Source: Bacteroides sp. CAG:545
Lineage (GTDB): Bacteria > Bacteroidota > Bacteroidia > Bacteroidales > UBA932
Reading direction: 5' to 3'
Assembly (NCBI GenBank): GCA_000432515.1
Contig: HF995984.1
Coordinates: 1 to 11,122, forward strand
DNA: 11,122 bases
A program made the translations under genes and the position numbers. Position 1 is the stretch's first letter, and the number at the start of each line of letters is the position of its first letter. A model generated the notes under the pieces. The model saw only the letters and a list, made by a program, of their open reading frames with translations. It was not told the origin of the DNA and did no database searches. Below are positions 1 to 7,720 of the stretch, piece by piece.

Positions 1-281
1 CAGGAGCCTCAACAAGCCCCAAAAGTAAACCAAATGTAAGCCTATGTAAACGCTTCGTTTTACGCCGTCATTTCAGCCACACACGCCTAACTCGTTGAAA
101 CACAAACATCTCACCCATTTTTCAGCCGACCGACTCATTTACGCTTCGTTCTGTGCCCCATAGAAAGCAATGAGAATATGACAAGTAGAGTTTTCAACAT
201 AACAGATGAAGGCTTCAAAATCGACTGGTAAATTTACTAAAAATATCTACCTTTACAATCGGAGCCTAAATATGAAATAGA
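1..281. other. Gene-free leader upstream of the AraC-family gene
   Basis: No convincing coding region is visible. The stretch holds a small imperfect hairpin at 46-63 (GTAAACG paired with CGTTTTAC, one bulged base) and a second copy of the 10-mer ACGCTTCGTT at 141-150 (first copy 50-59). It lacks a T-run after the hairpin, so a terminator is not supported. The 3' part is A/T-rich and probably carries the promoter of the AraC-family gene. Confidence 0.5.
248..255 (+). promoter_or_regulatory. Candidate Bacteroides-type -7 box for the AraC-family gene
   Basis: TACCTTTA matches seven of eight positions of TAnnTTTG, the -7 element recognised by the Bacteroidota housekeeping sigma factor. It lies about 26 bases before the ATG at 282. 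The expected -33 TTTG is only weakly matched (CTGG at 225-228, 19 bases upstream). This is the best match in the leader, but it is inferred from pattern only. Confidence 0.3.
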
Positions 282-1238
282 ATGGAAATACATAATTCAA
301 CCCTGCCTCAGATCAAGCTCGGTATGCTTCAGGCATCGGACCACGCCATCATATTCGACAAGATAGCCATAATAGATGACAATCTGGACCCTGAACAGAA
401 GGACAAGCGGATCGGCGCACCTGTCAACAAGCCGCTTCCGACAAAGATATTGGTAGGCATCTGCCTGATGTGCATTGAAGGAAGCATTGACCTGAAACTG
501 AATCAAACAGAGTACCATATGGAGAAGAATGACTGTCTTCTCGGAATGCCGGGCTTCATTGCGGAGCATATTTCAATGTCGGGAGAATGCAAAATGATCG
601 TCATCGCAGCAGCACAGGATTTCCTGGGAAAATCTCCTATGAAAGGGACAGAGACTGCCCGCAAGTGGATGATACAGAAAGGGGAACCTTCCGTGATACA
701 TTTCCCTGATGAAATCTGCAGTTCATTCCTGTCAGGATACAAATGCTTCAGACAGACTTACGATTTGGCTCATCAGGATTACAGGAACGAGATACTTATC
801 TGCTTCCTGCACACGGCATTGGCACTGTTCTCATCTTGGCTGAAACAGACGGGCGAAACAGAGCACGGACTCTCGATTCCGAGAAAGAAGGACCTCGTGA
901 TGAAGTTCCTCAATGATGTACACGAATTCTGCAACAAGGAAAGAAGCGTGAGTTTCTACGCCGAGCGATGCTGTCTGTCACCCAAGTACTTCGCCAAGAT
1001 CATCACTGACGCGATGGGCAGGAAGCCGGGCGATATCATCAAGGACAATGTGATACTTGAGGCAAAGGTCCTGCTTATCGCCAAGTCATACTCCATCCAG
1101 CAGGTCAGCGACAAGCTTAACTTCCCTAACCCGTCCTTCTTCTGCAAGTATTTCAAGGCTGCAACAGGAACTACTCCGCGAAAGTATCAGCTTCGCGGAG
1201 ATAAAGTTTCTGAGGATGCCAAGGATTCTACTTTGTAG
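282..1238 (+). CDS. AraC-family transcriptional regulator
   Basis: A 318-residue DNA-binding regulator, probably cytoplasmic. Residues about 55-110 look like the beta-rich cupin-type sensor half of AraC proteins. Residues about 205-305 form the double helix-turn-helix: first HTH about 224-254 (SFYAERCCLSPKYFAKII), second about 271-303, with the family signature FFCKYFKAATGTTPRKY near the end. Length fits the usual 280-330 residues. ATG 282 follows an A/T-rich leader. It is convergent with the LolA-like gene, and their 3' ends overlap by 11 bases. Being the only plus-strand gene beside a lipid-biosynthesis operon, it is a plausible local regulator, but neither its ligand nor its target can be read from the sequence, and it could equally serve genes left of the window. 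Family assignment is firm; role is inferred. Confidence 0.9.
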   Translation: MEIHNSTLPQIKLGMLQASDHAIIFDKIAIIDDNLDPEQKDKRIGAPVNKPLPTKILVGICLMCIEGSIDLKLNQTEYHMEKNDCLLGMPGFIAEHISMSGECKMIVIAAAQDFLGKSPMKGTETARKWMIQKGEPSVIHFPDEICSSFLSGYKCFRQTYDLAHQDYRNEILICFLHTALALFSSWLKQTGETEHGLSIPRKKDLVMKFLNDVHEFCNKERSVSFYAERCCLSPKYFAKIITDAMGRKPGDIIKDNVILEAKVLLIAKSYSIQQVSDKLNFPNPSFFCKYFKAATGTTPRKYQLRGDKVSEDAKDSTL

Positions 1239-1908
1239 GAATGCGGAAGGCGTCAGACGGAAGCGAGGTGTTCTTCTTCACCTCTTTCATCTCATAGGTA
1301 TTGGTGATGCCCACGGTCTCTTCCATAATCATCTTTACCAATACGCAGTCGGGTTTGCGGTAGGTCAGGACAATCTTGGAATAGCCTCTGTGTCCCGCAG
1401 CCGAAGCAGTGAGCGTAACCACGTAGCCTTCAGCCGTTTCAGAAGCGGTAAGTTTCGCGTTGTTGGCCGCTGCCACAGTCTCGGGATCGCCTTTGATGCA
1501 GTTCACAAGTGTATTTGCAAGACTTCCCATCAGCGTGTTCTTGGAGGTGTCGAAGGTCATGGCCTTTCCGCCCTTGTTCATATGGAACTTGTTTCCGTTC
1601 ACCACCAGCAGCTCGCCGGCAGGTTTGGAATAACGCATCGTAAGATGTCCGTCAGGAGTGAAGTACAATGTTCCCTCAGATGCGATCTTACGGCCTGACG
1701 CCTTGATGGTCTTGACCTGAGTGAATTTGCTCTCGATATTCTTTACAGAAGCATTGGCTTTCAATATCTTGGCCACTACTGGCGAAGACGCAGGAGCTGC
1801 GGCAACCACCTGGCCTTCAGCAGCAGAGACAACAGATGTGTGGCAGGACAATGCTGCAGCTGCAAAAGCAGCTATAATGGACATGCATCTCATATTGATC
1901 CTATTCAT
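1228..1908 (-). CDS. LolA-like outer-membrane lipid/lipoprotein carrier protein
   Basis: Periplasmic carrier of the LolA fold, about 226 residues. The N-terminus is a signal peptide: short basic part, hydrophobic run SIIAAFAAAALS, and a likely signal peptidase I site after VVSA (about residue 29). The mature part shows LolA hallmarks: IESKFTQVKTI, then GTLYFTPDGHLTMRYSKPAGELLVVNG, and the C-terminal DAFRIP. It is the last gene of the operon. ATG 1908 overlaps the ketoreductase stop by 8 bases; ATG 1893, preceded by AGGATCAAT, is an equally possible start (221 residues). Starts further upstream lie inside the ketoreductase gene and are unlikely. LolA paralogues accompany MMPL pumps in aryl polyene/flexirubin clusters, so it probably ferries the lipid product across the periplasm rather than serving general lipoprotein sorting. 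That role is inferred from context. Confidence 0.85.
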   Translation of the reverse strand: MNRINMRCMSIIAAFAAAALSCHTSVVSAAEGQVVAAAPASSPVVAKILKANASVKNIESKFTQVKTIKASGRKIASEGTLYFTPDGHLTMRYSKPAGELLVVNGNKFHMNKGGKAMTFDTSKNTLMGSLANTLVNCIKGDPETVAAANNAKLTASETAEGYVVTLTASAAGHRGYSKIVLTYRKPDCVLVKMIMEETVGITNTYEMKEVKKNTSLPSDAFRIPTK

Positions 1909-2629
1909 AAAGACCGCCATTGATTCCGATAGTCTGGCCGTTGATGTAGGCCGCCTTGTCTGAAACGAGGAACGCCACGAGCTCGGCCACTTCCTCCGGC
2001 TCACCGAACCGTTTTGCAGGAATGGTCTTCTTGAGTTCAGCCTCATCGAGCCCCTCTACCATATCAGTACGGATAAATCCCGGTGCAACAGCATTGACAG
2101 TAACCTTTCTTGCAGCGACTTCCTGGGCGAGAGCCTTTGTGGCAGCGATGATTCCGCCTTTGGCCGCTGAATAGTTGGTCTGGCCCGGCAGGCCTTTCTG
2201 TCCGGACAATGATGCCATGTTCACGATGCGGCCTCTCTTGTGCACCACCATCGGCTGGAGAAGAGGGCGGGTGACATTGTAGAAACTGTCCAGATTGGTC
2301 TTCATCACCTTGTACCAGTCGTCCTGTTCCATCCACAGGAGAAGGTTGTCGCGACGGATGCCGGCATTGTTCACAAGCACCTCGACGAACTCGTCCGGAT
2401 GCGCTTCCTGCCACCCTTTAAGGGCTGAAACAGTCGCCTCATTGTCGCTGACATCGAATTTCAGCAGCTCGGCAGAACCGCCTGCAGCAGTAATCTGCTC
2501 CAATGTCGCGCGCGCAGCCTCGTCGTTCGACACATAATTTATAATCACGTGATATCCTTCAGATGCCAGTTTGAGGCACACGGCCTTTCCGATTCCGCGG
2601 CTTCCGCCTGTAACCAATGCTATTTTCAT
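1901..2629 (-). CDS. fabG: 3-oxoacyl-ACP reductase (FabG-type SDR ketoreductase)
   Basis: A 242-residue classical short-chain dehydrogenase that reduces 3-oxoacyl-ACP with NADPH, the first reductive step of a fatty-acid or polyene cycle. Visible motifs: cofactor loop TGGSRGIG at 7-14, NNAG at 87-90, and the catalytic tetrad N112, S140, Y153, K157 (YSAAK). PGFIRTDM follows at about 184-190, and the C-terminus GQTIGINGGLYE matches FabG. Length equals the family norm. ATG 2629 is chosen; the in-frame TTG two codons upstream is a weaker start. It follows the FAD oxidoreductase by 31 bases and overlaps the LolA-like gene. Because it sits inside a dedicated lipid operon it is probably a cluster-specific paralogue rather than the housekeeping fabG, so the symbol gives the family only. 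Confidence 0.92.
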   Translation of the reverse strand: MKIALVTGGSRGIGKAVCLKLASEGYHVIINYVSNDEAARATLEQITAAGGSAELLKFDVSDNEATVSALKGWQEAHPDEFVEVLVNNAGIRRDNLLLWMEQDDWYKVMKTNLDSFYNVTRPLLQPMVVHKRGRIVNMASLSGQKGLPGQTNYSAAKGGIIAATKALAQEVAARKVTVNAVAPGFIRTDMVEGLDEAELKKTIPAKRFGEPEEVAELVAFLVSDKAAYINGQTIGINGGLYE

Positions 2630-2660
2630 TGTCAATGTTTTTTATTACAAAAGTGCTAAT

Positions 2661-4193
2661 TTAGTAATCCAAAATCTCTTTTTCAAGTGATTCGGCATCC
2701 AAGATGAAACCGCAGGTGATTACGGATGTCTTGGAAACGCCGAGAATACCGTGCAGATTCAGGCTCTGTCCGGTCAGGAGCAGGTTCTGAACAGGGGTGC
2801 GCGGCGAAAGGAACGTCGTGAGCGGGTTGTGATAATCTTTCACCACACCGAAAGCGGCTCCTTTCGGAGACGACGTATAACTGTGCCAGGTGAGCGGCGA
2901 ACTCATATAAATCTTGTCAATGCAGTCCCTGATGCCATGGATACGGGCATTGAGCAGGTCCAGACACTCATTCAGTTTCTTCTGCTTGACCGCCTCATAC
3001 TCAGCGCCCCTCGTACCAGGATTCATCCCGTCCCACTCGCCGACAAGGCTCCAGTCCATAGGAGAGAGTATGTCAATGCATTCCGCATACTTGCCCTGCT
3101 TCGGAGGATAGAAATGCACCATGATGCTGTCTGTATGGCTATAGTCAGTTCCCCATAAATCCACGTCGTGGGTATGCACGAACAGGTTCTTGTTCATATA
3201 CGGCAATGTGTCCGGCTTCAGGATGACATTGGCCGTGAACACGCCGTAGGAATTCTTCAGATGGGACATCCTGTTGCGGAATACCTTCTTCACCTGCTTG
3301 CACTCTTCGATGAGCCCGACGGTAAGCGCAGGATGGATGTCGGAGATGACCCAGTCAGCGGTGAAGCGTTCCACCTCGCCTGCGGCATTGACAGCATCCA
3401 CGCTGGAAACGCGTCCGTCATCCGATATGTGGATAGTGTCCGCTCTCATTCCGGTAAGGATGCGTCCGCCACGTGAGCGGAGTTCCTCGGCAAGTTTTGC
3501 AGCTATCAATGCTCCGCCGCCAAGTTTGCGATTCTCGTCATATCCCAGACGCCACGAACTGTCCACGAACGAGTTGGTCGCCTGCACATAGACATACATA
3601 GGAAGCGTCTCCCTGTCCAGTTCCATCTTCATCATCGAGCCACACAGGATATCACGCAACCTCTTGTCGGTTATGGAGTTGCACAGAAATTCATACGCTG
3701 ACTGCCCGAACATGTCGAACATGTCGGTCTCAGGCTTGAACGAGTCGAACATCCGGTCGCCGATCTCCTTCAGTATCTTGGAATATTTATGGAGTTCCTC
3801 CGCATGAGTCGGAAAGTATTCGGCCAGCCGTTCAGCAAAACGCAGATGACCGGACGGCACGGGATATGAGGCCACTTCCTGAAGGTCCTTGTCCGCGAAG
3901 GAAATCTCATCGAAACAGTCCTTGTCCAGGCATTTCCACGGCAAGTCCATCAGGTCGAAATACTTGAACAGCGAATAGAGCGGCTGTCCCGGTTCGAGTC
4001 CACCTACGTAGTGGAATCCCGTATCGAAACTGTGAGCCTTGCCATCTGAGCCCCTGCGGGTGAATGTCTGAAGATTCCCTCCTATCTGGCGTTCCTGTTC
4101 AAGCACCGTCACATCGAAACCATGCCTGGCGAGAATGACTCCACACTCCAGCCCGCCGATTCCGCTGCCTATTATTATTGCGCTGTCCTTCAT
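2661..4193 (-). CDS. FAD-dependent oxidoreductase, phytoene-desaturase/retinol-saturase-like
   Basis: A 510-residue flavoprotein. The N-terminus carries the dinucleotide-binding fold with GSGIGGLE (residues 9-16) and the acidic E32 that binds the FAD ribose, followed by RQIGGNLQTF, typical of the CrtI/retinol saturase group. The C-terminus has the second FAD-contact segment TGQSLNLHG at about 474-481 followed by GVSKTS. Members desaturate, isomerise or saturate conjugated polyenes, so a redox step on a polyene or polyketide chain is plausible here; the actual substrate is not evident. Its ATG shares one base with the stop of the MMPL gene (TAATG), suggesting translational coupling. Similar FAD enzymes occur in Bacteroidota flexirubin-type clusters next to the exporter. 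Family call is strong; reaction is unknown. Confidence 0.85.
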   Translation of the reverse strand: MKDSAIIIGSGIGGLECGVILARHGFDVTVLEQERQIGGNLQTFTRRGSDGKAHSFDTGFHYVGGLEPGQPLYSLFKYFDLMDLPWKCLDKDCFDEISFADKDLQEVASYPVPSGHLRFAERLAEYFPTHAEELHKYSKILKEIGDRMFDSFKPETDMFDMFGQSAYEFLCNSITDKRLRDILCGSMMKMELDRETLPMYVYVQATNSFVDSSWRLGYDENRKLGGGALIAAKLAEELRSRGGRILTGMRADTIHISDDGRVSSVDAVNAAGEVERFTADWVISDIHPALTVGLIEECKQVKKVFRNRMSHLKNSYGVFTANVILKPDTLPYMNKNLFVHTHDVDLWGTDYSHTDSIMVHFYPPKQGKYAECIDILSPMDWSLVGEWDGMNPGTRGAEYEAVKQKKLNECLDLLNARIHGIRDCIDKIYMSSPLTWHSYTSSPKGAAFGVVKDYHNPLTTFLSPRTPVQNLLLTGQSLNLHGILGVSKTSVITCGFILDAESLEKEILDY

Positions 4194-6682
4194 TATTTTG
4201 TGATTCTTTTCGCAAACCTTCTGATCTTCAGCATCTGGCGGAAGAAGAACGGTTCGAGAGTGTAAGTTATAAGTATTGTGGTGACCATTCCCACGAGCGT
4301 ACTGAACCCGATGGAACGGATTGCAGGATGGGTCGCGAAGAACATTGACAAAACCACTACTATCAGTACGAAAGCAGAGAAGAAAATCGCTGTCTTATGC
4401 CATTCCAGCAGGCTTTTGCGGCCGGAACGGGCCTCCGCGAGAAGTCCCTCCATCACGAATATGCTGTAGTCCACGCCGATTCCGAAGATGAATGTGGAGA
4501 TGATGATATTGATCAGATTGAACTGTATTCCGAACAATGCCATAAGTCCCTCGACCACATACCAGCTGAACGCCATCGGCATAAACGCTATCAGCGCCAC
4601 TAAGATATTCCTGAATGAGATCAGGAGGACGATGAGGACGAAAATGGAGGATATGAGCAATATCATATTGAAGTCATCGTGCACGATGGACACCATGTTT
4701 CCGGTGTAATAGAACGGGTCAGCGACTATTATATGCGGAAGTTCAGCAAGCCTGTCGCTCACCTTCATTCTCAGGTCCTGTTTCAGCTTGACCGGCGTGA
4801 ACACCAGGAACCTGCCGTCATCCATCTTTTCCACCAATGTCGTGCTCAGTCCGTCCGGCAGAATCTGCGCCTCATAGAGCGAGCCAGGTTCGTAGTCCGC
4901 CTCCAGCATTGCCGTAAACGGAGCGAACATTGACGGATCGAGACCGTATTTCCGGGCAGCACTTGACACGAGCGAAACCGCTTTCTGTGAACGTGTTACG
5001 CCATCACCGCCATTCCACCACGAGTTCCATTTGGCGATACGCTCCTGCTGCTCGGCCTCAGGCACGAACAATGTGGATGCCATCTTGGAATAAGACGTGA
5101 GCATCCCCGCCTGCTGCATTGAATCGCAGACATTGACAAGAGCCTTATTGTTCACCAATGCCTCGTCGAGGCTTTCTCCCGCTGCAGCGAAATAAACCTG
5201 CACGTCATTGCCCAAGTTCTTCTGGGCGTACAGTGCCTCCGAAGCCCTGGTCTGCGGTGAAACATAGCCGATATTCTTCAGGTCAGAATCGAAGGTGACC
5301 TTGCCGGAGAATGCCACGCCCACGACGATCAGTGCTATCACGCCGCCTATGAGCCACTTGTTCTTGTCATAAGGCATATCATTGAACCTGGCCACCAACG
5401 CGAATACCTTCTCATTCTTGCGTGTATCGTCCTTCTTCAGAAAGTGCGGCAGGAAAATCAGGCCGAAGAGCGTGCTGGCAATCAATGATACGGAGGCGAA
5501 GATTCCGAAGTCCCTGAGCAGGTCACTTTCCGTGAAAAGCAGGCCAAGGAAGGCTCCTACCGTAGTCAGACAGCCGAGGCAGACCGGTACCGATTCGTCT
5601 TTCAACACCGCCGCCGAATCGCCGACATACTTGAAATGCGTCAGAATATGCAGGATATAGCTTATCGCCACGCCGAGGATAATCGACCCGATGCCGAGTG
5701 CCATCAGCGACATTGTCCCTTTCAGGAAATACATGAAGGCCAATGCCACGAACGCACCGAAGGCTACAGGGAGCACATTCATCGGTATAAACGAGAAGCT
5801 CCTGAACGATAGGCACAGCACTATCAGTATGATTATCAATGAGATGCCTACAGTCATGAACAGATCCCGCTTTATCACTCTCGAGTTGCCGAAGCTGCGG
5901 ACCGGGGCCCCGTGATAATACACCTGCGCATCAGGATAAAGCTGGGTAAACTCCTCCGCAAGGGACTCGATTTCGCCTACCAGCTGCGAGCTCGCGCGTG
6001 TGTCGAATGCGGTCAATGCAGGTGATACGAAGGCCAATGCCACTGTGCTGTCAGCGCAGAAAAGGTGCGAGTCAATGATGGTGAACCCCGCTGATGATCC
6101 GGTATCTTTCTTTCCGAATCCGAGCGAGCCGGCAAGTACGTTGCGCAGGCCGAGAGGGTCGGTGGAGACCATCTGCGTGGCTGAACCGGTCTCGTCATTC
6201 ATCACCGTTTCATAGTTCACGGCCATCATGCTGTCCACCGCGTGAGGTGTCAGCAGAGTTTCGAACTTGCTGTAGCAGGATGTGTCCACGAATGAAGGCA
6301 CGTGCGCCATCGCGAAGTCCAGCGCCATGAACGGCAAGTCGTCGTCGATTCTGTAAAGGACATTGTCAATGCAGTGTGACGCGGAATCTCTCACCATCAG
6401 CGAGTCCACGAATTCGTCTGCATAGGATGACAATGTATAGATATCCAGGATGGTGTCGCGGGACGTTATCTGGATGAAGATCTTGTCCTTGACTTTCAGA
6501 TTGCCGAAAGCCAGGCCGCTGTCAGAGGTCGCTGCTGACGGAAGAAGCTTGGTAATGTCCTCTTCGTACTGGACTTTCAGTCCGAAATAGACAGAAAAAA
6601 CTACAAGTGCCCCGAGAATGGTGTACATCAATGATTTACGATTCTCGAAAAACTTGTAGAGTGAAGTAAAAAACTTTGTCAT
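4193..6682 (-). CDS. MMPL/RND-family lipid exporter, 12 transmembrane segments
   Basis: An 829-residue inner-membrane transporter with the two-fold RND plan. TM1 is at about 18-36, a first periplasmic domain at about 40-270, and TM2-6 at about 275-415. TM7 is at about 443-460, a second periplasmic domain at about 462-668, and TM8-12 at about 672-812. The second half has the proton-relay motif GIGVDYS (D738, Y739). The equivalent place in the first half reads GVAISY, with S341 instead of Asp. The family pumps lipids and polyketides outward using the proton gradient. Four bases separate it from the thioesterase gene upstream, and its stop overlaps the oxidoreductase start. Together with the LolA-like gene it most likely exports the operon's lipid product. 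The family is clear; the substrate is inferred. Confidence 0.88.
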   Translation of the reverse strand: MTKFFTSLYKFFENRKSLMYTILGALVVFSVYFGLKVQYEEDITKLLPSAATSDSGLAFGNLKVKDKIFIQITSRDTILDIYTLSSYADEFVDSLMVRDSASHCIDNVLYRIDDDLPFMALDFAMAHVPSFVDTSCYSKFETLLTPHAVDSMMAVNYETVMNDETGSATQMVSTDPLGLRNVLAGSLGFGKKDTGSSAGFTIIDSHLFCADSTVALAFVSPALTAFDTRASSQLVGEIESLAEEFTQLYPDAQVYYHGAPVRSFGNSRVIKRDLFMTVGISLIIILIVLCLSFRSFSFIPMNVLPVAFGAFVALAFMYFLKGTMSLMALGIGSIILGVAISYILHILTHFKYVGDSAAVLKDESVPVCLGCLTTVGAFLGLLFTESDLLRDFGIFASVSLIASTLFGLIFLPHFLKKDDTRKNEKVFALVARFNDMPYDKNKWLIGGVIALIVVGVAFSGKVTFDSDLKNIGYVSPQTRASEALYAQKNLGNDVQVYFAAAGESLDEALVNNKALVNVCDSMQQAGMLTSYSKMASTLFVPEAEQQERIAKWNSWWNGGDGVTRSQKAVSLVSSAARKYGLDPSMFAPFTAMLEADYEPGSLYEAQILPDGLSTTLVEKMDDGRFLVFTPVKLKQDLRMKVSDRLAELPHIIVADPFYYTGNMVSIVHDDFNMILLISSIFVLIVLLISFRNILVALIAFMPMAFSWYVVEGLMALFGIQFNLINIIISTFIFGIGVDYSIFVMEGLLAEARSGRKSLLEWHKTAIFFSAFVLIVVVLSMFFATHPAIRSIGFSTLVGMVTTILITYTLEPFFFRQMLKIRRFAKRITK

Positions 6683-6686
6683 CTTA

Positions 6687-7106
6687 CTATTTCAATTCCT
6701 TGAACTTGGACTTCCACTGTCGGTAGAATTCCGGTTCTGATGGTTCCAGAACTCCATCGGAAGTGGTAAAAAGCTGTATTGTGGAAGCCGTGAGCACTAC
6801 TTTATCATCCCGCTCACGTCTTATCTCATATTCAAAACAAATTTTCGCGCCTCTTGACGGCTTGTATTTTATCGTCACAAGCAGCACGTCATCATAAGAG
6901 GCAGAATGCATGAAGCGCACATGGTAGTCGAAGATGGGGCAATAGTATCCGTTCTCCACTATTGTGACATAGCTGAGGCCATATTTCCGGCCAAATGCTT
7001 CACGGGCGTCTTCCATATATTTCAGATAGTTTCCGTGCCACACGACACGGATAGGATCGACTTCCGAGAATCTTACGGCAACTTTTACCGTTTCACTCAA
7101 TTCCAT
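6687..7106 (-). CDS. 4HBT-type acyl-CoA/acyl-ACP thioesterase
   Basis: A 139-residue single hotdog-fold enzyme that hydrolyses acyl thioesters in the cytoplasm. RFSEVDPIRVVWHGNYLKYMED (residues 12-33) is the family signature, with the catalytic aspartate D17 and H24 next to it. The EDAREAFGRKYG that follows is typical of Bacteroidota members. Length matches the usual 130-150 residues. The gene follows a 154-base gap with unusual G-rich sequence and precedes the exporter by four bases. In aryl polyene clusters a thioesterase of this type is thought to edit or release chains from the ACP; that role is the likely one here, though a general acyl-CoA thioesterase cannot be ruled out. Confidence 0.88.
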   Translation of the reverse strand: MELSETVKVAVRFSEVDPIRVVWHGNYLKYMEDAREAFGRKYGLSYVTIVENGYYCPIFDYHVRFMHSASYDDVLLVTIKYKPSRGAKICFEYEIRRERDDKVVLTASTIQLFTTSDGVLEPSEPEFYRQWKSKFKELK

Positions 7107-7260
7107 CGTTGCTATAGTTTATAATCCTAACAGTTTCTATTTGCTGAAGTTCAGCTCCGTTCGAGAGGTTTTCCCTCTGCTGGAGGGCGCAGGCCCACGC
7201 GCTTCGTTTCCTTCCTACGTTACCCCCTCCCTAAATCCCTCCCCTCGGGGTCGGGACATA
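7107..7260 (-). repeat. G-rich, hairpin-rich intergenic element inside the operon
   Basis: This 154-base gap interrupts an operon whose other gaps are 4-41 bases. On the transcribed (minus) strand, 7223-7244 reads GGGGAGGG, ATTTA, then GGGAGGGGG: four G-runs with loops of 1, 5 and 1 bases, a canonical G-quadruplex pattern. Nearby are alternative small hairpins (AGAGG 7164-7168 with CCTCT 7174-7178; CCCTC 7173-7177 with GAGGG 7183-7187) and a short palindrome at 7143-7155 (GCTGAA, G, TTCAGC). From memory, near-identical CCCTCCCTAAATCCCTCCCC blocks are dispersed in Bacteroidales genomes, so this may be a small intergenic repeat. No reading frame here looks coding. Confidence 0.45.
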
Positions 7261-7707
7261 CTAATCGACAATGAAGATCTTGATATCTCCATTGGCAAGC
7301 ATCTCGCCGCCGGAAAAGGTTTCCGTATGGACCAGCGACATTCCCATCGCCTCGCCCGTCACGGTAACACGCGTCCGCAAGTTCTCACCTGCAGCAGGCC
7401 TTCTGACAATCCTGAAAGCCTTGATCTCACCAATCAGCCCGATATGCGGCTCTTCCCCTGCAAGAAAATACCTGTAGCCGGCAAACGCAGCAGCACTCTG
7501 GGCCGAATGTTCAATGATTCCAGGTTCCAACAGATGACCGTCAATGCAGAAAACATTGTCCTCCAATACGGTAAGCCCAGTCTCCCCGCCATTTTCATCA
7601 GCCGAGAAAAGTGTATCCACCATCGTCATCGGAGGCCGCTGCGGAATGAGGCGGAAAATCTCCTCGCCCCTCGCGAGCACCTTGTCATCCATAGAACCTG
7701 AATTCAT
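7261..7707 (-). CDS. 3-hydroxyacyl-ACP dehydratase, hotdog fold (ApeP/FabZ-like)
   Basis: A 148-residue hotdog protein that would dehydrate 3-hydroxyacyl-ACP to the trans-2-enoyl form. Residues 20-31 (LIPQRPPMTMVD) match the N-terminal FabZ/ApeP pattern. The central helix carries IEHSAQ, with E66 at the catalytic Glu position and Q70 conserved. H58 in GHLLEPG may be the catalytic His, but the HFPG loop of true FabZ is about four residues shorter here, which is closer to the ApeP branch of aryl polyene dehydratases. ATG 7707 lies 13 bases after the ACP stop; ATG 7692 (MDDKVL) is an alternative. Its place between the ACP and thioesterase genes supports a role in the cluster's chain-elongation cycle. 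Confidence 0.8.
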   Translation of the reverse strand: MNSGSMDDKVLARGEEIFRLIPQRPPMTMVDTLFSADENGGETGLTVLEDNVFCIDGHLLEPGIIEHSAQSAAAFAGYRYFLAGEEPHIGLIGEIKAFRIVRRPAAGENLRTRVTVTGEAMGMSLVHTETFSGGEMLANGDIKIFIVD

Positions 7708-7720
7708 ATTGAAAATCTAA

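Noticed and set aside
46..63. Hairpin GTAAACG/CGTTTTAC as a terminator for an upstream gene
   Set aside because: The stem is short and bulged, and no T-run follows on either strand.
1057..1698. 213-residue plus-strand open frame overlapping the AraC and LolA-like genes
   Set aside because: It lies antisense to the LolA-like gene with its signal peptide and family motifs, and out of frame with the AraC HTH; the composition is Arg/Ser/His-rich and no family is recognisable.
1830..1850. Lipoprotein cysteine (ALSC) in the LolA-like signal peptide
   Set aside because: The residues before Cys do not fit the lipobox well (Leu at -2, Ala at -3), and a good signal peptidase I site (VVSA) follows.
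1228..2046. Longer LolA-like protein starting at 2046 (272 residues)
   Set aside because: The extra N-terminus lies inside the ketoreductase gene in another frame and would bury the signal peptide; starts at 1908 or 1893 put the signal peptide at the N-terminus.
7141..7701. 186-residue plus-strand open frame across the operon gap and dehydratase
   Set aside because: It is antisense to the dehydratase with its IEHSAQ motif, and its first 40 residues come from the G/C-rich repeat; no domain is visible.
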